DNA from: Multifurca ochricompacta
Taxonomy: Eukaryota > Basidiomycota > Agaricomycetes > Russulales > Russulaceae
NCBI GenBank assembly: GCA_022496185.1
Contig: WTXG01000158.1
Coordinates: forward strand, 21,426 to 85,425
Length of the DNA stretch: 64,000 nucleotides
Direction of reading: 5' to 3'
This document shows, piece after piece, positions 43,164-53,580 of the stretch (positions within the stretch are counted from its first letter, which is position 1; every line of letters starts with the position of its first letter). The notes beneath the pieces are model-generated. The model had not been told where the DNA came from. It saw nothing but the letters and a program-made list of their open reading frames with translations, and searched no databases. The position numbers were made by a program, and so were the translations under genes.

Positions 43164-44620
43164 GATGGAATACAACTTTATCATCAAACTGATCACGGGG
43201 AAACGCAATCTTATCGCAGACCTCCTGTCGCGATGACCCGATCACGATACCAGGAAAGAAGATAATCAAGAGGTAATTCTACTACCGGATGACCAATGGA
43301 CTGTTGCCACAATCAAATTACAAAATGATGAGAATACCTATCGTGCCATTGCAAAACAATTTCACGATCATCCACTAGCTGGGCATCCAGGTCAGAAGAA
43401 TACATGGGATCTTGTACGGGACATCTACGAGGGCAAAGGTCTAAGAGAATTCATCTATGAGTATGTCAAAGGATGCCATGAGTGTCAATCCCTAAAACCG
43501 CAGAAGAAAACCCTGGTGCAGCGATTCCTGTTTGACGTCAAAGCCACAGAGGGTCCCTTTCAATACATTTCACTGGATCTTATCACTGATCTCCTGCTGT
43601 CTAATGGCACAAACACCATACTAACCATAGTGGATCAGGGATGCTCAAAGGCAGCAAAATTCATCCCTTGTTCAACAATGATAACTGGTGCTGATGTTGC
43701 CAAACTGTACCTACGACACGTCTTCCCATGGTTTGGTGCTCCTCACCACATTATATCCGATCGAGACCCTCGGTTCACCTCACACTTCACCAAAGAACTC
43801 TGCTGCCTCTTACATATACAGCAAAATATAAGTACAGCCTTTCACCCCCAAACTGATGGACAGAGTGAATGCATGAACCGCTGGGTCGAGCAATACCTAC
43901 GCCAATGGACGTTTGGCAACCCTCATGCATGGCACCATCTCCTCCCACTTGCTGAATTTGTGCATAACTGCTGGCGACATGACTGCACGCATCTCAGCCC
44001 ACATGAACTTCTGTTTGGCTTTAGACTGCTTCCCCTTGCCACAGGCACGATCTCTCCTGTCCCGGCACTCTCAGAATGACTCGACATGATTGCCAAAAGT
44101 CGCGTGCGTGCAGAGCGCATCCTCTCATCTATGCAACATATTACCCCAGCTTTCAAAAAAGGGGATGAGGTGTGGCTTGAAGGCAAGAACATACACACAC
44201 TCTTCCCCTCTGCGAAACTCGCCCTGCGACAGTATGGCCCCTTCACTATAATCGAAATGATCTCTCTGGTTGCATTCCGCCTCGCACTCCCCTCGACCAT
44301 GCGAATTCACAATGTTGTTCATGCATCACTGCTAACCCACTACATCAGCACTGCAGCACATGGGCCCTCCCCACTACGGCCACCACCCGTTCTTATCAAC
44401 GGTACTGAGGAAACTGAGATCAACAGGATTCTTGGCCATCGACGCTTTGGGCATAATCAACGATTACAGTTCCTACTCAGCTGGAAAGGTTACCCAGCCT
44501 CTGAAAATGAGTGGGTGGACCACATGCACATTCATGCTAACAACGCGATCAATCACTACTTCCGCAACCTTCCACTGTCTGCCCGCGAATCGCTCCCAAT
44601 GCGTGGTCACATTGGGAATA
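43164..44620 (+). pseudogene. Gypsy E RNase H end, integrase and chromodomain
   Basis: RNase H ends with YNFIIKLITGKRNLIADLLSR, then TGA (43234-43236) before PDH. The integrase zinc region has HDHPLAGHPGQKNTWDL and VKGCHECQ. The core has ISLDLITDLLLSNGTN (first Asp), IISDRDPRFTSHF (second Asp) and FHPQTDGQSECMNR (Glu). TGA at 44077-44079 precedes LDMIAKSRVRAERIL. The GPF-type region and a chromodomain with LLSWKGYPASENEWVD complete it. All three catalytic residues are present. The two stops make it non-functional as it stands. Confidence 0.88.
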
Positions 44621-44675
44621 CAAAGGGGACAGATCACACCCGCGCCTCGTTATCCGCATTCCCCCACAAAAACAA

Positions 44676-45029
44676 ATGTCTTCTCCTTCACACTCTCTCA
44701 CCCCTAATGGCGATGCTCAAATCTGCCTCGCCATACTCCACGAACCTAATCCCCCACAATCACCAAGACCGCCAATGCCAGAGACATACCCCTCACCACC
44801 ACCGACTTATGAGCAAATACCCGCATCTCCCAGTGTCAGCGAACGAGCATCATCTGAAGATCATGATGCGCTCATCCCTACCTCTCCTCGCTCCCCTGCA
44901 GATGAACTATGGATCAGACCACACCCAGGAACAGACTACTATACCCATGACATCGCACCCATGAACTGTTACAACATTCACATCCCTGTTGACACAAGTG
45001 TAGTGCCGCACGATGCAACTCTCACATGA
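44676..45029 (+). pseudogene. ORF between chromodomain and 3' end of gypsy E
   Basis: A 117-aa open segment (MSSPSHSLTPNGDAQ...) rich in Pro and Ser, with TYEQIPASPSVSERASSED. It follows the chromodomain in a different frame. Its position matches the accessory ORFs of gypsy B and D, and the Pro/Ser-rich start is similar in style, but clear residue identity is weak. It is cut by the repeat starting at 44987. Confidence 0.45.
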
Positions 45030-45455
45030 CCTTGGTATATAAGGTTATGCTCCATGTAGAACCCAGGCCGTGTAGCTCAGTGGTTAGAGCGCCGGACCCG
45101 GATTGTCCAGAGGTCTTGGGTTCAATCCCCAACGTGGCCATTCCTTTTCTAGAGTGTGGGTTAGGGTCTTGCTTAAGGTCCCTTTGCCGGAGTGTGTGTG
45201 GGCCAACATGGTAGCAGCACATCGTCTACTCTGTGCCTTTGCCCCCTAGAAAGGAAATTGGGAGAGTTTGCATGCACGGTTGCATGTGCGTGGGGGCGTG
45301 TTGACACAAGTGTAGTGCCGCACGATGCAACTCTCACATGACCTTGGTATATAAGGTTATGCTCCATGTAGAACCCAGGCCGTGTAGCTCAGTGGTTAGA
45401 GCGCCGGACCCGGATTGTCCAGAGGTCTTGGGTTCAATCCCCAACGTGGCCATTC
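44987..45455 (+). repeat. 312-bp tandem duplication containing tRNA-like modules d and e
   Basis: A unit of 312 bp starting TGTTGACACAAGTGTAG occurs at 44987-45298. It restarts at 45299, running to 45455 where gypsy B interrupts it. Each copy contains a tRNA-like module (45066-45140 and 45378-45452) with TGTAGCTCAGTGGTTAGAGC and GGTTCAATCCCC, better preserved than copies a-c. The overlapping part of the two copies shows no difference that I can see, so the duplication is recent. Confidence 0.8.
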
Positions 45456-46032
45456 TGTTACGTCCGGTGCGGGACGTTCCACACGACTTGTGTGACAGCT
45501 CGTTTATAGTTACGGGTAAGAAGTCAATAGGGCTTCTTGGAGTTCGGGTGAAGTGAGTCAAAGTCCAAAGGGCTGAGCCTTGGGACAATGTTAAGCGGGA
45601 AGTGCCAAAAGCACTGAGACAGACGAGTCAGAGTTTCAAAGGGGATGTCCAGAAGACAGGCACCGATGTATTCAATAAGTCGAGTCTGAGCTCTACAGTG
45701 TAGACTACAACGGACTTATATACGTAAGGAGGTAGGCGTCTATCGATAAGGATCACGGAGTCAAGTGGGCCCGAATATCCGGAAGCGGAGGGCGTAAAGC
45801 CTAGCTTCTACTGATAGGGAACTAAGTAAGTGTCCGGTCGTATGATAAGGAGATAAGCGATAAGCATAGGTGATAACGAACAAATAGAAGTAAATAAGAA
45901 GGTCACGTGGATGGGTGAAGAGCATGTGACGGGTCCCACGATGGAGATGTAATCTGATAATGGAGAGTAGGCGGCAGAGAGGGTCATTACTAGGTAGGAA
46001 AAAGTAAATGGGAAGAGACGGGGTTCGTAACA
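45456..46032 (-). repeat. 3' LTR of gypsy B
   Basis: Left copy of the LTR; it contains TATATAAG on the minus strand near 45716-45724. It is closely similar to 52314-52891. Confidence 0.9.
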
Positions 46033-46063
46033 TCACCCCCTCTTCTGGTTCTAGCAGACCCGG

Positions 46064-47301
46064 CTAGAAACGACTCGTACCGTCATCATCTTGTACCAAG
46101 TCCAGGTAATCATCAGCTACATTACGATCGTCCAGTGTGTAGTTCTCCTTGTCTGAATCTTGTGGACATTGGTGAGTGCGCAGAAATCCATATGGGCCAC
46201 GCTGCCCACATGCGCGGCACAGGTCATGGACTGGACAGTCCAGCTCACGATGTCCCGAATTGTGACGAAGGCACTTGCCGCACCATCCTGACGGATTGAC
46301 GATCGTCGGGGCGACTCCTACGCGGCGAAAGATACAGAAGCGGCTCCAGTGAAGGTTGCTACGACAATGCCGGCACCATTTGCGGTTGAGGGGACAATTC
46401 CAGCTGATGTGGTACTTGCTGTCACATCGCCAGCACGTCTCTCCTCGCGGGTTCTCGTGCATGCGTGGCATCTCGAACCGATTCGGCAGCAATTGCGGGG
46501 CAGCCCCAATGATCGTGGAGGGAGGGGTCGTGCGTATGTATCGGCGTACCTTTCGGCTATAGTTTGGTACGCGTCCCCTATCTCCAGCCTCTTTCTGATC
46601 TCCACCAATTCCTGCTCTATCTGAAACATCCCGTTGGTCAATCTCGCCATCATTTTCGCGTGTTCCTTGTACTGTTTATTGAGTGTCGTGCGCAACATCA
46701 GATTCTTCCACAGTCTCATTACTTCTGCTTTGAGACGCGGGAGGCGCATATCGTTTAGCACCTCGTCGATCGCGAAGGCGCGAGAATTCTCAGCAGCCAG
46801 GTGTCCGAGCTGTTCATCGGTCATAGTGTGATGAAGGCGTCCTGTATACCTTTCTTCCAAGTAGACCGGAGCCCCATAAACAGGGCCACCCTTCTTCATG
46901 CACCCCACGACGTCCATCCCTCCGTTGGTGTAGAATATGTACTTGGCAATGGCAGTAGTCCCATCTACCATGGTGATCTCGAGAGGGAAGTACATAGAGG
47001 AGTTGGGATTATTAGCAATGAAGGGAAATTCGGGTACTTCGTCATCCAAGTCCATGCCCAGCAGATCGTTTGGGTGTGGTTCCTCGTTATGTTCAAAGTC
47101 GTCGTTGGGGTTGGGGGACTGGTTCTTGACTCGGGCTTCGGCTGCTTCATAATCGATGGGGGATGATGGGCGTGTAGAGGGATGAGCAGATGGGAAGTTT
47201 TCAACAACTGTGGTGGTGGCAGTGAAGGCGTCGACGGCAGCGTTGGCAGCGATGAAAGACATGATAGATGATTCAGTGGTAGGACGTTGCTGTGAGAGCA
47301 T
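46064..47301 (-). pseudogene. Accessory ORF of gypsy B with zinc knuckles, downstream of chromodomain
   Basis: Two overlapping minus-strand frames (46318-47301, 327 aa, and 46064-46492, 142 aa) form one coding unit. It is broken by a one-base shift in a C-run near 46520-46535. The N-terminus (MSFIAANAAVDAF) leads to an acidic region with SSPIDYEAA, NDDFEHNEEPHPNDLLG and LDDEVPEF. A helical region with HAKMMARLTNGMFQIEQELVEIRKRLE follows. The C-terminus has zinc knuckles CWRCDSKYHISWNC and CRHCRSNLHWSRFC (both CX2CX4HX4C), CGKCLRHNSGHRELDC (CX2CX6HX4C) and a fourth Cys/His cluster. It is likely nucleic-acid binding and could act as an extra nucleocapsid-like protein. Canonical chromoviruses lack such an ORF here. 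Gypsy D has the same start. Confidence 0.75.
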
Positions 47302-47337
47302 GTACTGGGGTTTTTGTGTAGGGGAAGGGTCGTTCTT

Positions 47338-48960
47338 TTAACTGCCCTTGGGCGCTTCTGGATGTCGGGCATGGAACTCCAAGATAAGGATCGGAGCAAA
47401 GATATTCCCGGCTGGTTCCCACGAGTTGTCAGAGTCTGGGAATCCCTTCCACTTAACAAGGTAATGCAGCTTGCGCCCTCGGCCTTTATGTAATGAGTCT
47501 AGAATCCGCTCCACTTCCCATTCGGCTTCTCCATCGATAAGGTCAGGGGGAGGCTTCGGGAAGTTTTCCCCATGGAAAGTTGTTTCCTTGTAAGGCGTTA
47601 GGAGTCTGGCATGGAAGACCGGATGGATCCTCCATGTGGGTGGGAGTTTGAGTTCGTATGACACATCCGACAGCTTCCTTGTTATCTCAAATGGTCCATG
47701 ACGTCGGGGGGCCAGCTTGGCAGTGGGGTGTGACGTACGAATGTTCTTTCCTTCCAGCCAGACAAGATCATGAGCCTGATAAGGTGTGAATTTCGATGGT
47801 TGGTCCGACAGGGTCTTTTGCGCCTTCATCAGGTTCTCATTGGCCGATTTCCGGATCTCTTCCCATTGGCCGATACGCTGTGAAGCTGAGGGCACGTTCG
47901 TGGACTTCCTGGTCCAGGTCGTTCGTGGTGTCCATCCCATGATAAGTGAAAATGGGGAGGTCTTAGTGTGCCATTAGGCCAGGAGTTATGTGCAAACTCA
48001 GCCGTCGCTAGCCAGTCAGCCCAGTCATCTTGTCGTCGTTGCACCAGAACGAAGGTATTGCTCAAGCCACTGGTTTGTCCTTTCTGATTGTCCATCTGTC
48101 TGTGGGTGATAGGCTGTTGAAATGTTCTGGGTTATGTCCAGGACCTTGCAGAGTGCCTTGGCAAATGCGGAGGTGAAACGTGGGTCGCGGTCTGAAATGA
48201 TCTTTTCAGGGAGGCCGTAGTGTCTGTAGACGTGATCAAGGTAAGTTTGGCCACTCCTTCTGCTGTGATGGATTCGTTACAAGGTATAAACAACGCTGCC
48301 TTTGAACAGTCGTGATCGGTGATGTCAAGATGGAGTCAAAGCCTCGGGACGTGGGGAGTTTCACGATGAAGTCCATGGCAATGGTCTGGAATGGTTGTGA
48401 GGTCGTGGTGTGATTGGGAATGGTGCTGGTGGTGTGGGTGCGTGTTTACTTTGTTGGCTTGACACTCGGCACATCCTTTCACATAATCTTCTATGTCCTT
48501 CTTCATGTTCGGCCACCAGTAGTCTCGTTTGGCCAGAGCGTATGTATTAGCGATGCCGGGGTGTCCAGCAGAGGGGAGGTCGTGGTGAAAATGGATCACC
48601 CCCCTCTTAATGTTGTCGCCACCGGTGACAACGAGACGATCCCGTCCTTCCACCACAAGCCATCGACTTTCTTCAGGTTATGGGGCTCGACCCAGGACTG
48701 GCATAACTGTTGGTTCATATTCTGCGACACTTGTGCCCATAGGTCCATGTCATGGAGGCTTACGATCGCTTGCTTTGCGAAGACCTCTTCTGGGAGTACC
48801 GTGATATCGCTATTGTCTTCTTCTCCACTACTGAAATCGGGTCGTCTTGACAGGGCGTCTGCGCGTGCATTGCGACTTCCTGCAATATGTTTCAACACAA
48901 AATTGTATTCTTCCAGCTCTAGGACTTCGCGTGCAACCCTTCGGCTGATCTTGTGGGGTT
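47338..48960 (-). pseudogene. Gypsy B RNase H end, integrase and chromodomain
   Basis: RNase H ends with [21 protein letters not shown]. The zinc region has FHHDLPSAGHPGIANTYALAKRDYWWPNM and CAECQANK. Core blocks are split among frames by indels between 47940 and 48360. The C-terminal part (47338-47940) has [19 protein letters not shown] and [17 protein letters not shown], and a chromodomain with [20 protein letters not shown]. Arg codons that are TGA in gypsy D, such as in SRRPDF, are intact here. Confidence 0.85.
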
Positions 48961-49048
48961 CTTCCAATAGAGTAGGTTGGAGTGGTCGGTATGAATGATG
49001 GTTTATGAGGCGTTCCGGCTAGGTATGGCCGCCAATGTCGTAGCGCTT

Positions 49049-50282
49049 TTACAATAGCGAGCAGTTCTCTGTCCCAGATATCATAATTTCGTTCCGCTGG
49101 TGAAAATGTCTCTGAATAGAAGGCAACTGGGTGAAGTAGTCCCGCGCATCTCTCTGATTTAGTACAGCGCCATTGGCAAAGCGGGATGCGTCGACTTCGA
49201 GCTCAAAGGGTTTCTTCAGATCTGGCTGTAGGAGGACTGGTTCTGAGCCGACAATGTCTCGGATCTGTTCGAAGGCTCGCTGTTGTTCTTCTGTCCAATG
49301 CCAAGGTACATCCTTCTTTAACAATCCATTTAATGGCTGGGCGATCCCGAGAATCCCTTGACAATCGTCGATAGAAGTTGCAAAACCCGATGAAGGACCG
49401 CACATCCTTGACACATGTAGGCGTGGCCATTCCCGGATTCCCTGTACTTTTATCGGGTCCATCCGTACATGTCCTCCTTCTAGGATGACTCCAGATATTC
49501 AACGCTTCGTTGTTCGAACGAGCATTTGGCGGTTTGAGGTACAGGTCGTGTTCTCGTAGGATATCTAGTACCTGGTGCACTCGTTCTCGATGATGGGTCA
49601 GGTCGTCTGTGGTAGCCACTAATATGTCATCCATGTATACCACCACTTCGCCAGTAAGAATGAGGTCGCGGAAGATGTGGTTCATCATAGACTGAAAGGT
49701 GGCGGGCGAGTTGGTGAGACCGAAGAACATGACATTTGGCTCAAAGAGCCCTTGGTTGGTCTTGAACGCTGCCTTACACTGGTCTCCCTCTTTGATCCGA
49801 ATATTGTTGTAACCCCAACGGACGTCCATCTTGGAAATAAGGACTTGTCCCGCATAGTGTCGATAAGTTCCGATATGAGTGGTAGTGGGTAAGCATTCTT
49901 TACAGTATGGGCATTTATCCGTCGGTAGTCTTGTACAGGTCGAAGTTTGCCATCTTCTTTTTGATGAAGAAGAACGGCGATGCATATGGTGACTTTGACG
50001 GACGAATGTACCCTTTTGCGAGATGCTCCTCAAGGAAAGTTGTGAGCGCTGTCTGTTCCGCCTGGGACAGTGGGTAAATTTTACAGTCAATTGCCGCTGG
50101 GGTGTCCGGTGTGAAATCAATGGCATGGTCCCATGGTCTCGCAGGGGGAAACGTTGCGATTCTTCCTCTGAGAACACCCTCCAATGCCGGTGGTACTCTT
50201 TGGGCACTACCTCTTCAAAGGTTTCTCTGTATGCCCTTCCACTGCTTTCTGCGCAAGTTCTGATGCCTTGGTAACGAAGCAA
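49049..50282 (-). pseudogene. Gypsy B reverse transcriptase and RNase H start
   Basis: RT blocks are [24 protein letters not shown], then a one-base loss in the K-run, [31 protein letters not shown] and VVVYMDDILVATTDD. VRSFIGFCNFYRR and the RNase H start ([19 protein letters not shown]) follow. Several single-base losses shift the frame. Codons for Arg in these blocks are intact, which separates this copy from gypsy D. Confidence 0.85.
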
Positions 50283-50446
50283 CAGCCTGGATCCTGTCCT
50301 CTTCGTCTACCCTTCGTACTGCTGAGTGTCGAGCGCGTAGTCGTACCCCATTGACGTGATAAGAACGGGGTAGGAGTCTTTGTCCATGGTTGCATCGCTC
50401 CAGTTGATCTTAGGTTCGAATGCCGCGAGCCAAGGGTATCCCAGAA

Positions 50447-50797
50447 CTAAATCTTCTTCACCCAAATTGGTGACCAGAAAGCGTATGACTTTTGTTTTTC
50501 TCCTACTTGGACACTAAGGTCGGTGTAGTGTGTGATTTTTCCTGCTCGGTTGGCAGTTCCGTCAATATTCCAGATATTCTTTTCCTGCGGGAGTGCCAAC
50601 ATTCCTAACCCCATGGTCCTTGCCATTCGTGGGCTGATAAAGTTATCGGTGGCTCCTGAGTCGATCAGGATGTCACGGTCGGCCGTCCTCTGTGTAGTCT
50701 CGAAATGTACTGGTATTTTCAAAGATTTGAAGCGACTAGTATACACAGAGGTTACATGTAATGCTCGCGCCCAGGCCGATGGGTTTGAGCCAATCAA
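50447..50797 (-). pseudogene. Gypsy B aspartic protease
   Basis: The catalytic motif DILIDSGATDNFISPRMA is present, followed by NIDGTANRAGKITHYTDLSVQVGEK. Text further downstream on the minus strand continues into the usual LVLGYPWLAAFEPKI-type block near 50400-50450 in another frame. Confidence 0.82.
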
Positions 50798-52294
50798 AAA
50801 TCCTTTTTGGCGAAAGCCTTCTCTACCAAGATGGCTCGCACTTCTTCACTTTCCTTCATCATGTTTGCCCATATTTCTTGTGCTTTTTCCTCCTTCGTTG
50901 GTGTCTTTTTGTCGACAGTTGGTGGGTTGTTGCGGACAGGTGTAACAACGCTTCGCCGCCGTACTCCCTTCTTCGGGCATTCCCTCGACATATGCCCTGT
51001 GCTTTGCAGCGAAAGCACCGTCCTTCCTTCATCAATGTCTGCCTTCATCTTCTGTAAGGGCAACCCGTGCTCTGGTCCTGTCAGCAGAGTGTCCATTGCA
51101 TTTGGATCCCTCTGACTGGCATGTGCAGGTTTAACCCCAAAAGCGGCCTTCCATTGGTCGCGGGTCTTCCCTTCCTTGTATCGACTCCAAAACGTGTTTG
51201 GAAATCGAGATAGTCCTGCTGCTGTCGTCGGGCAGCGTCGACCCATGTATCCCAGTCATTGGGATGGTGAAATTGAATAATGTTCTTTACCAGGGGATTG
51301 GGCAACCCCTGGGAGAAGAGGTCCAATGTCGCCTCTTCGTCTGTGTCATAGCCGGCTCTGTTGGCCAGACTTCTGAACTTTGCTACATAGGCGTCCAGTT
51401 CTCCTTTCTCCATTTTCAGAGCTTTTAATTCTCGGGCAGCCTTCTGCTTGGCCTGCCCATCTGTAAAGGCGTCTTTGAACCTCTGAGCAATGGTCTCCCA
51501 AAGGCCTTCGCTTGTGGTGCGACGCCCTCCTTCGATTTCTTCATTCAGCCACTCCAGCTGTTCCATAGTCCAGTCGTCCATGGCCTCTCCTCGAATTAAC
51601 GATAGGAAGAGATTGGCACGCTGGAAAGGGTTGATGATTTGGGGGACATCGTGGTTGAAGTTTTTGAAGGTGGTGAATTCCAACATAAACTTCTTACTTT
51701 GTGATCGATCCCCTGTAAACGTCTGTGGCAGTACACCTGACAGACGTCCGGATGGGGGGGGATGTTCGGTGGCAGCATGGCTGGTGGTGGCGGGGAGGGG
51801 CTGGGTCTGGAAGCTGGGCAGCAATGGTAGACATTTTTTGATAAAACGGGGTGACGGTGTCGGTGGATTGTACGGAGATCTGGGGAGTTGTCAAAGCAGG
51901 GGCTCTGGACGTGGCAACTCTGGGTGCAACTGGGGATGTAGTCGACGCTAATACCAGTGCTTCTTCACTGTGTTCTTCTACGTACTCTTCTGGTTCAGAG
52001 TCCGTAACAATGGCCGGGGGTTTCCCTCCACGGTCCTAATCCAAATTCTGGTGGGGCGGGTCCTGTGGTGACCCAAGAGTGTCGGCTATCCGAGTATCGG
52101 ATACAATACCAAACTCTTTTCTCGTTGTCGTATTCTACCGGTTGGTATCTTCCGTCGTGATAGACGTAGTATCCAAACTCGGACTCAAAATCTTTCCAGG
52201 TGGCAGAGCCAAGTACTTGCTGTGAAAGATTATGCTCGTCTCTGCGTTCGATGAGTTCTTCTCGAAAGAGGGTCTGACTGCGGCTGGAAGCCAC
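50798..52294 (-). pseudogene. Gypsy B Gag and leader part
   Basis: The N-terminal part (51995-52294) reads MASSRSQTLFREELIERRDEHN and VWYCIRYSDSRHSWV, a conserved Gag N-terminus also seen in style in gypsy A (VRWSDTHTAWVYL). The capsid part (51081-51824) has FTGDRSQSKKFMLEF, WETIAQRFKDAF, LDAYVAKFRSLANRAGYD and FSQGLPNPLVKNI. A frameshift near 51090 precedes a zinc-knuckle region (GHMSRECPKKG) near 50970-51010. Confidence 0.8.
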
Positions 52295-52313
52295 GATGTG
52301 AGACTCGACTTGA

Positions 52314-52891
52314 TGTTACGTCCGGTGCAGGACGTTCCACACGACTTGTGTGACAGCTCGTTTACAGGTACAGATAGGAAGTCAATAGGGCTTCCTGGAG
52401 TTCGGGTGAAGTGAGTCAAAGTCCAAAGGGCTGATCCTCGGGACAATGTTAAGTGGGAAGTGCCAGAAGCACTGAGACAGACGAGTCAGAGTTTCAAAGG
52501 GGATGTCCAGAAGACAGGCACCGATGTATTCAATAAGTCGAGTCTGAGCTCTACAGTGTAAACTACAACTGACTTATATACGTAAGGAGGTAGGCGTCTA
52601 TCGATAAGGATCGCGGAGTCAAGTGGGCCCGAATATCTGGAAGCGGAGGGCGTAAAGCCTAGCCTCTACTGATAGGGAACTAAGTAAGTGTCCGGTCGTA
52701 TGATAAGGAGATAAGCGATAAGCATAGGTGATAACGAACAAATAGAAGTAAATAAGAGAATCACGTGGATGGGTGAAGAGCATGTGATGGATCCCACGAT
52801 GGAGATGTAATCTGATAATGGAGAGTGGGCGGTAGGGAAGGGTCATTACTAGGCAGGAAAAAGTAAACGGGAAGAGACGGGGTTCATAACA
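52314..52891 (-). repeat. 5' LTR of gypsy B
   Basis: Right copy of the gypsy B LTR, TGTTACGTCCGGTGCAGG to GGGTTCATAACA. TATA-type text lies near 52572-52580 in the minus orientation. A candidate primer-binding site lies just left of 52314 on the minus strand. Confidence 0.9.
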
Positions 52892-53580
52892 TCGAGTACC
52901 TACCACTTGCAGAATATGTCCACAATTCTTGGCCACATGATAAAATGAAACTCTCTCCACATGCACTGATCCACGGCATGCAGTTTGACTGGAAGGCCGA
53001 AGCTAGTGATACTAACGTTCCACAGGTTGATGAGCGTATGCGCAATCTATGCGACACTTGATCTCGCACAGAACATGCACTCCAAACAACCACGGATCTA
53101 TCGGCCCAACCACAATTCAAGATTGGCACACAGGTCTGGCTTGAAGGAAAGCACCTGAAGACACATTTCCCCTCGTCTAAACTGGCCCCTTGTCACTATG
53201 GGCCATTTACTATCTCAGCTTGTATTTCCCCTGTTGCCTATCGCTTAGCTCTGCCGGACCACATGAAGATTCACAATGTATTCCACATTGATCTTTTATT
53301 GCCTTACCTGGAAACTGACGCTCATGGCCCTAATTATGTGAGGCCCCCTCCCAATCTTATCAACCAGGAAGAAGAATATGAAGTGGATGCGATCTTAAAT
53401 CATCACACTTATGGACATGCAAAGAAAGTCCAGTACTTAGTCAGCTGGAAAGGTTATCCAGCCAGTGATAACTCTTGGGTCAATGAGGTGGATTGTCATG
53501 CTCCAGATCTCATCCGCACCTACTACAATTCACTATCTAGGCACCAGGGTCGGCACCAGTCTTAGAGGGGGGGTAAATTC
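52892..53580 (+). pseudogene. Gypsy C integrase C-terminal part and chromodomain
   Basis: Plus-strand text starts YLPLAEYVHNSWPHDKM within the integrase core. It continues with FKIGTQVWLEGKHLKT, KLAPCHYGPFTI and MKIHNVFHIDLLLPYLE, and ends in a chromodomain with YLVSWKGYPASDNSWVNE. The ORF stops at 53563-53565. A polypurine tract AGAGGGGGGG follows immediately. TGA near 53058 occurs before SRTEHAL. The upstream part is absent, because gypsy B abuts at 52891 and the left flank of gypsy B is unrelated. Confidence 0.82.

Larger units (their letters stand above)
29561..45029 (+). mobile_element. Ty3/gypsy element E, interrupted by hAT2
   Basis: Plus-strand order is LTR (29561-29872), Gag (29935-31130), protease (31386-31850), RT and RNase H (31860-33197), the 10-kb hAT2 insertion, then the rest of RNase H, integrase with chromodomain (43164-44620) and a downstream ORF (44676-45029). 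The text before and after hAT2 joins without loss (TGGAAT | ACAACT), so both halves are one element. No 3' LTR is seen before the 44987 repeat. At least eleven in-frame stops are all TGA. Confidence 0.85.
45456..52891 (-). mobile_element. Ty3/gypsy element B, both LTRs present
   Basis: LTRs at 45456-46032 and 52314-52891 (577 and 578 bp, TGTTACGTCC...GTAACA or ATAACA). The minus strand reads Gag leader, Gag, protease, RT, RNase H, integrase with chromodomain and a zinc-knuckle ORF before the 3' LTR. A polypurine tract (minus GAAGAGGGGG) lies at about 46036-46047. It is CpG-rich, and its faults are mainly small indels. The 5-bp flanks, CATTC on the left and TCGAG on the right, do not match, so at least one flank was rearranged after insertion. 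Confidence 0.88.

Noticed and set aside
45066..45452. Working tRNA genes
   Set aside because: A- and B-box motifs are present, but the acceptor stem does not pair fully and the anticodon arm is unclear; related modules occur within transposons, so SINE-type sequence is more likely.
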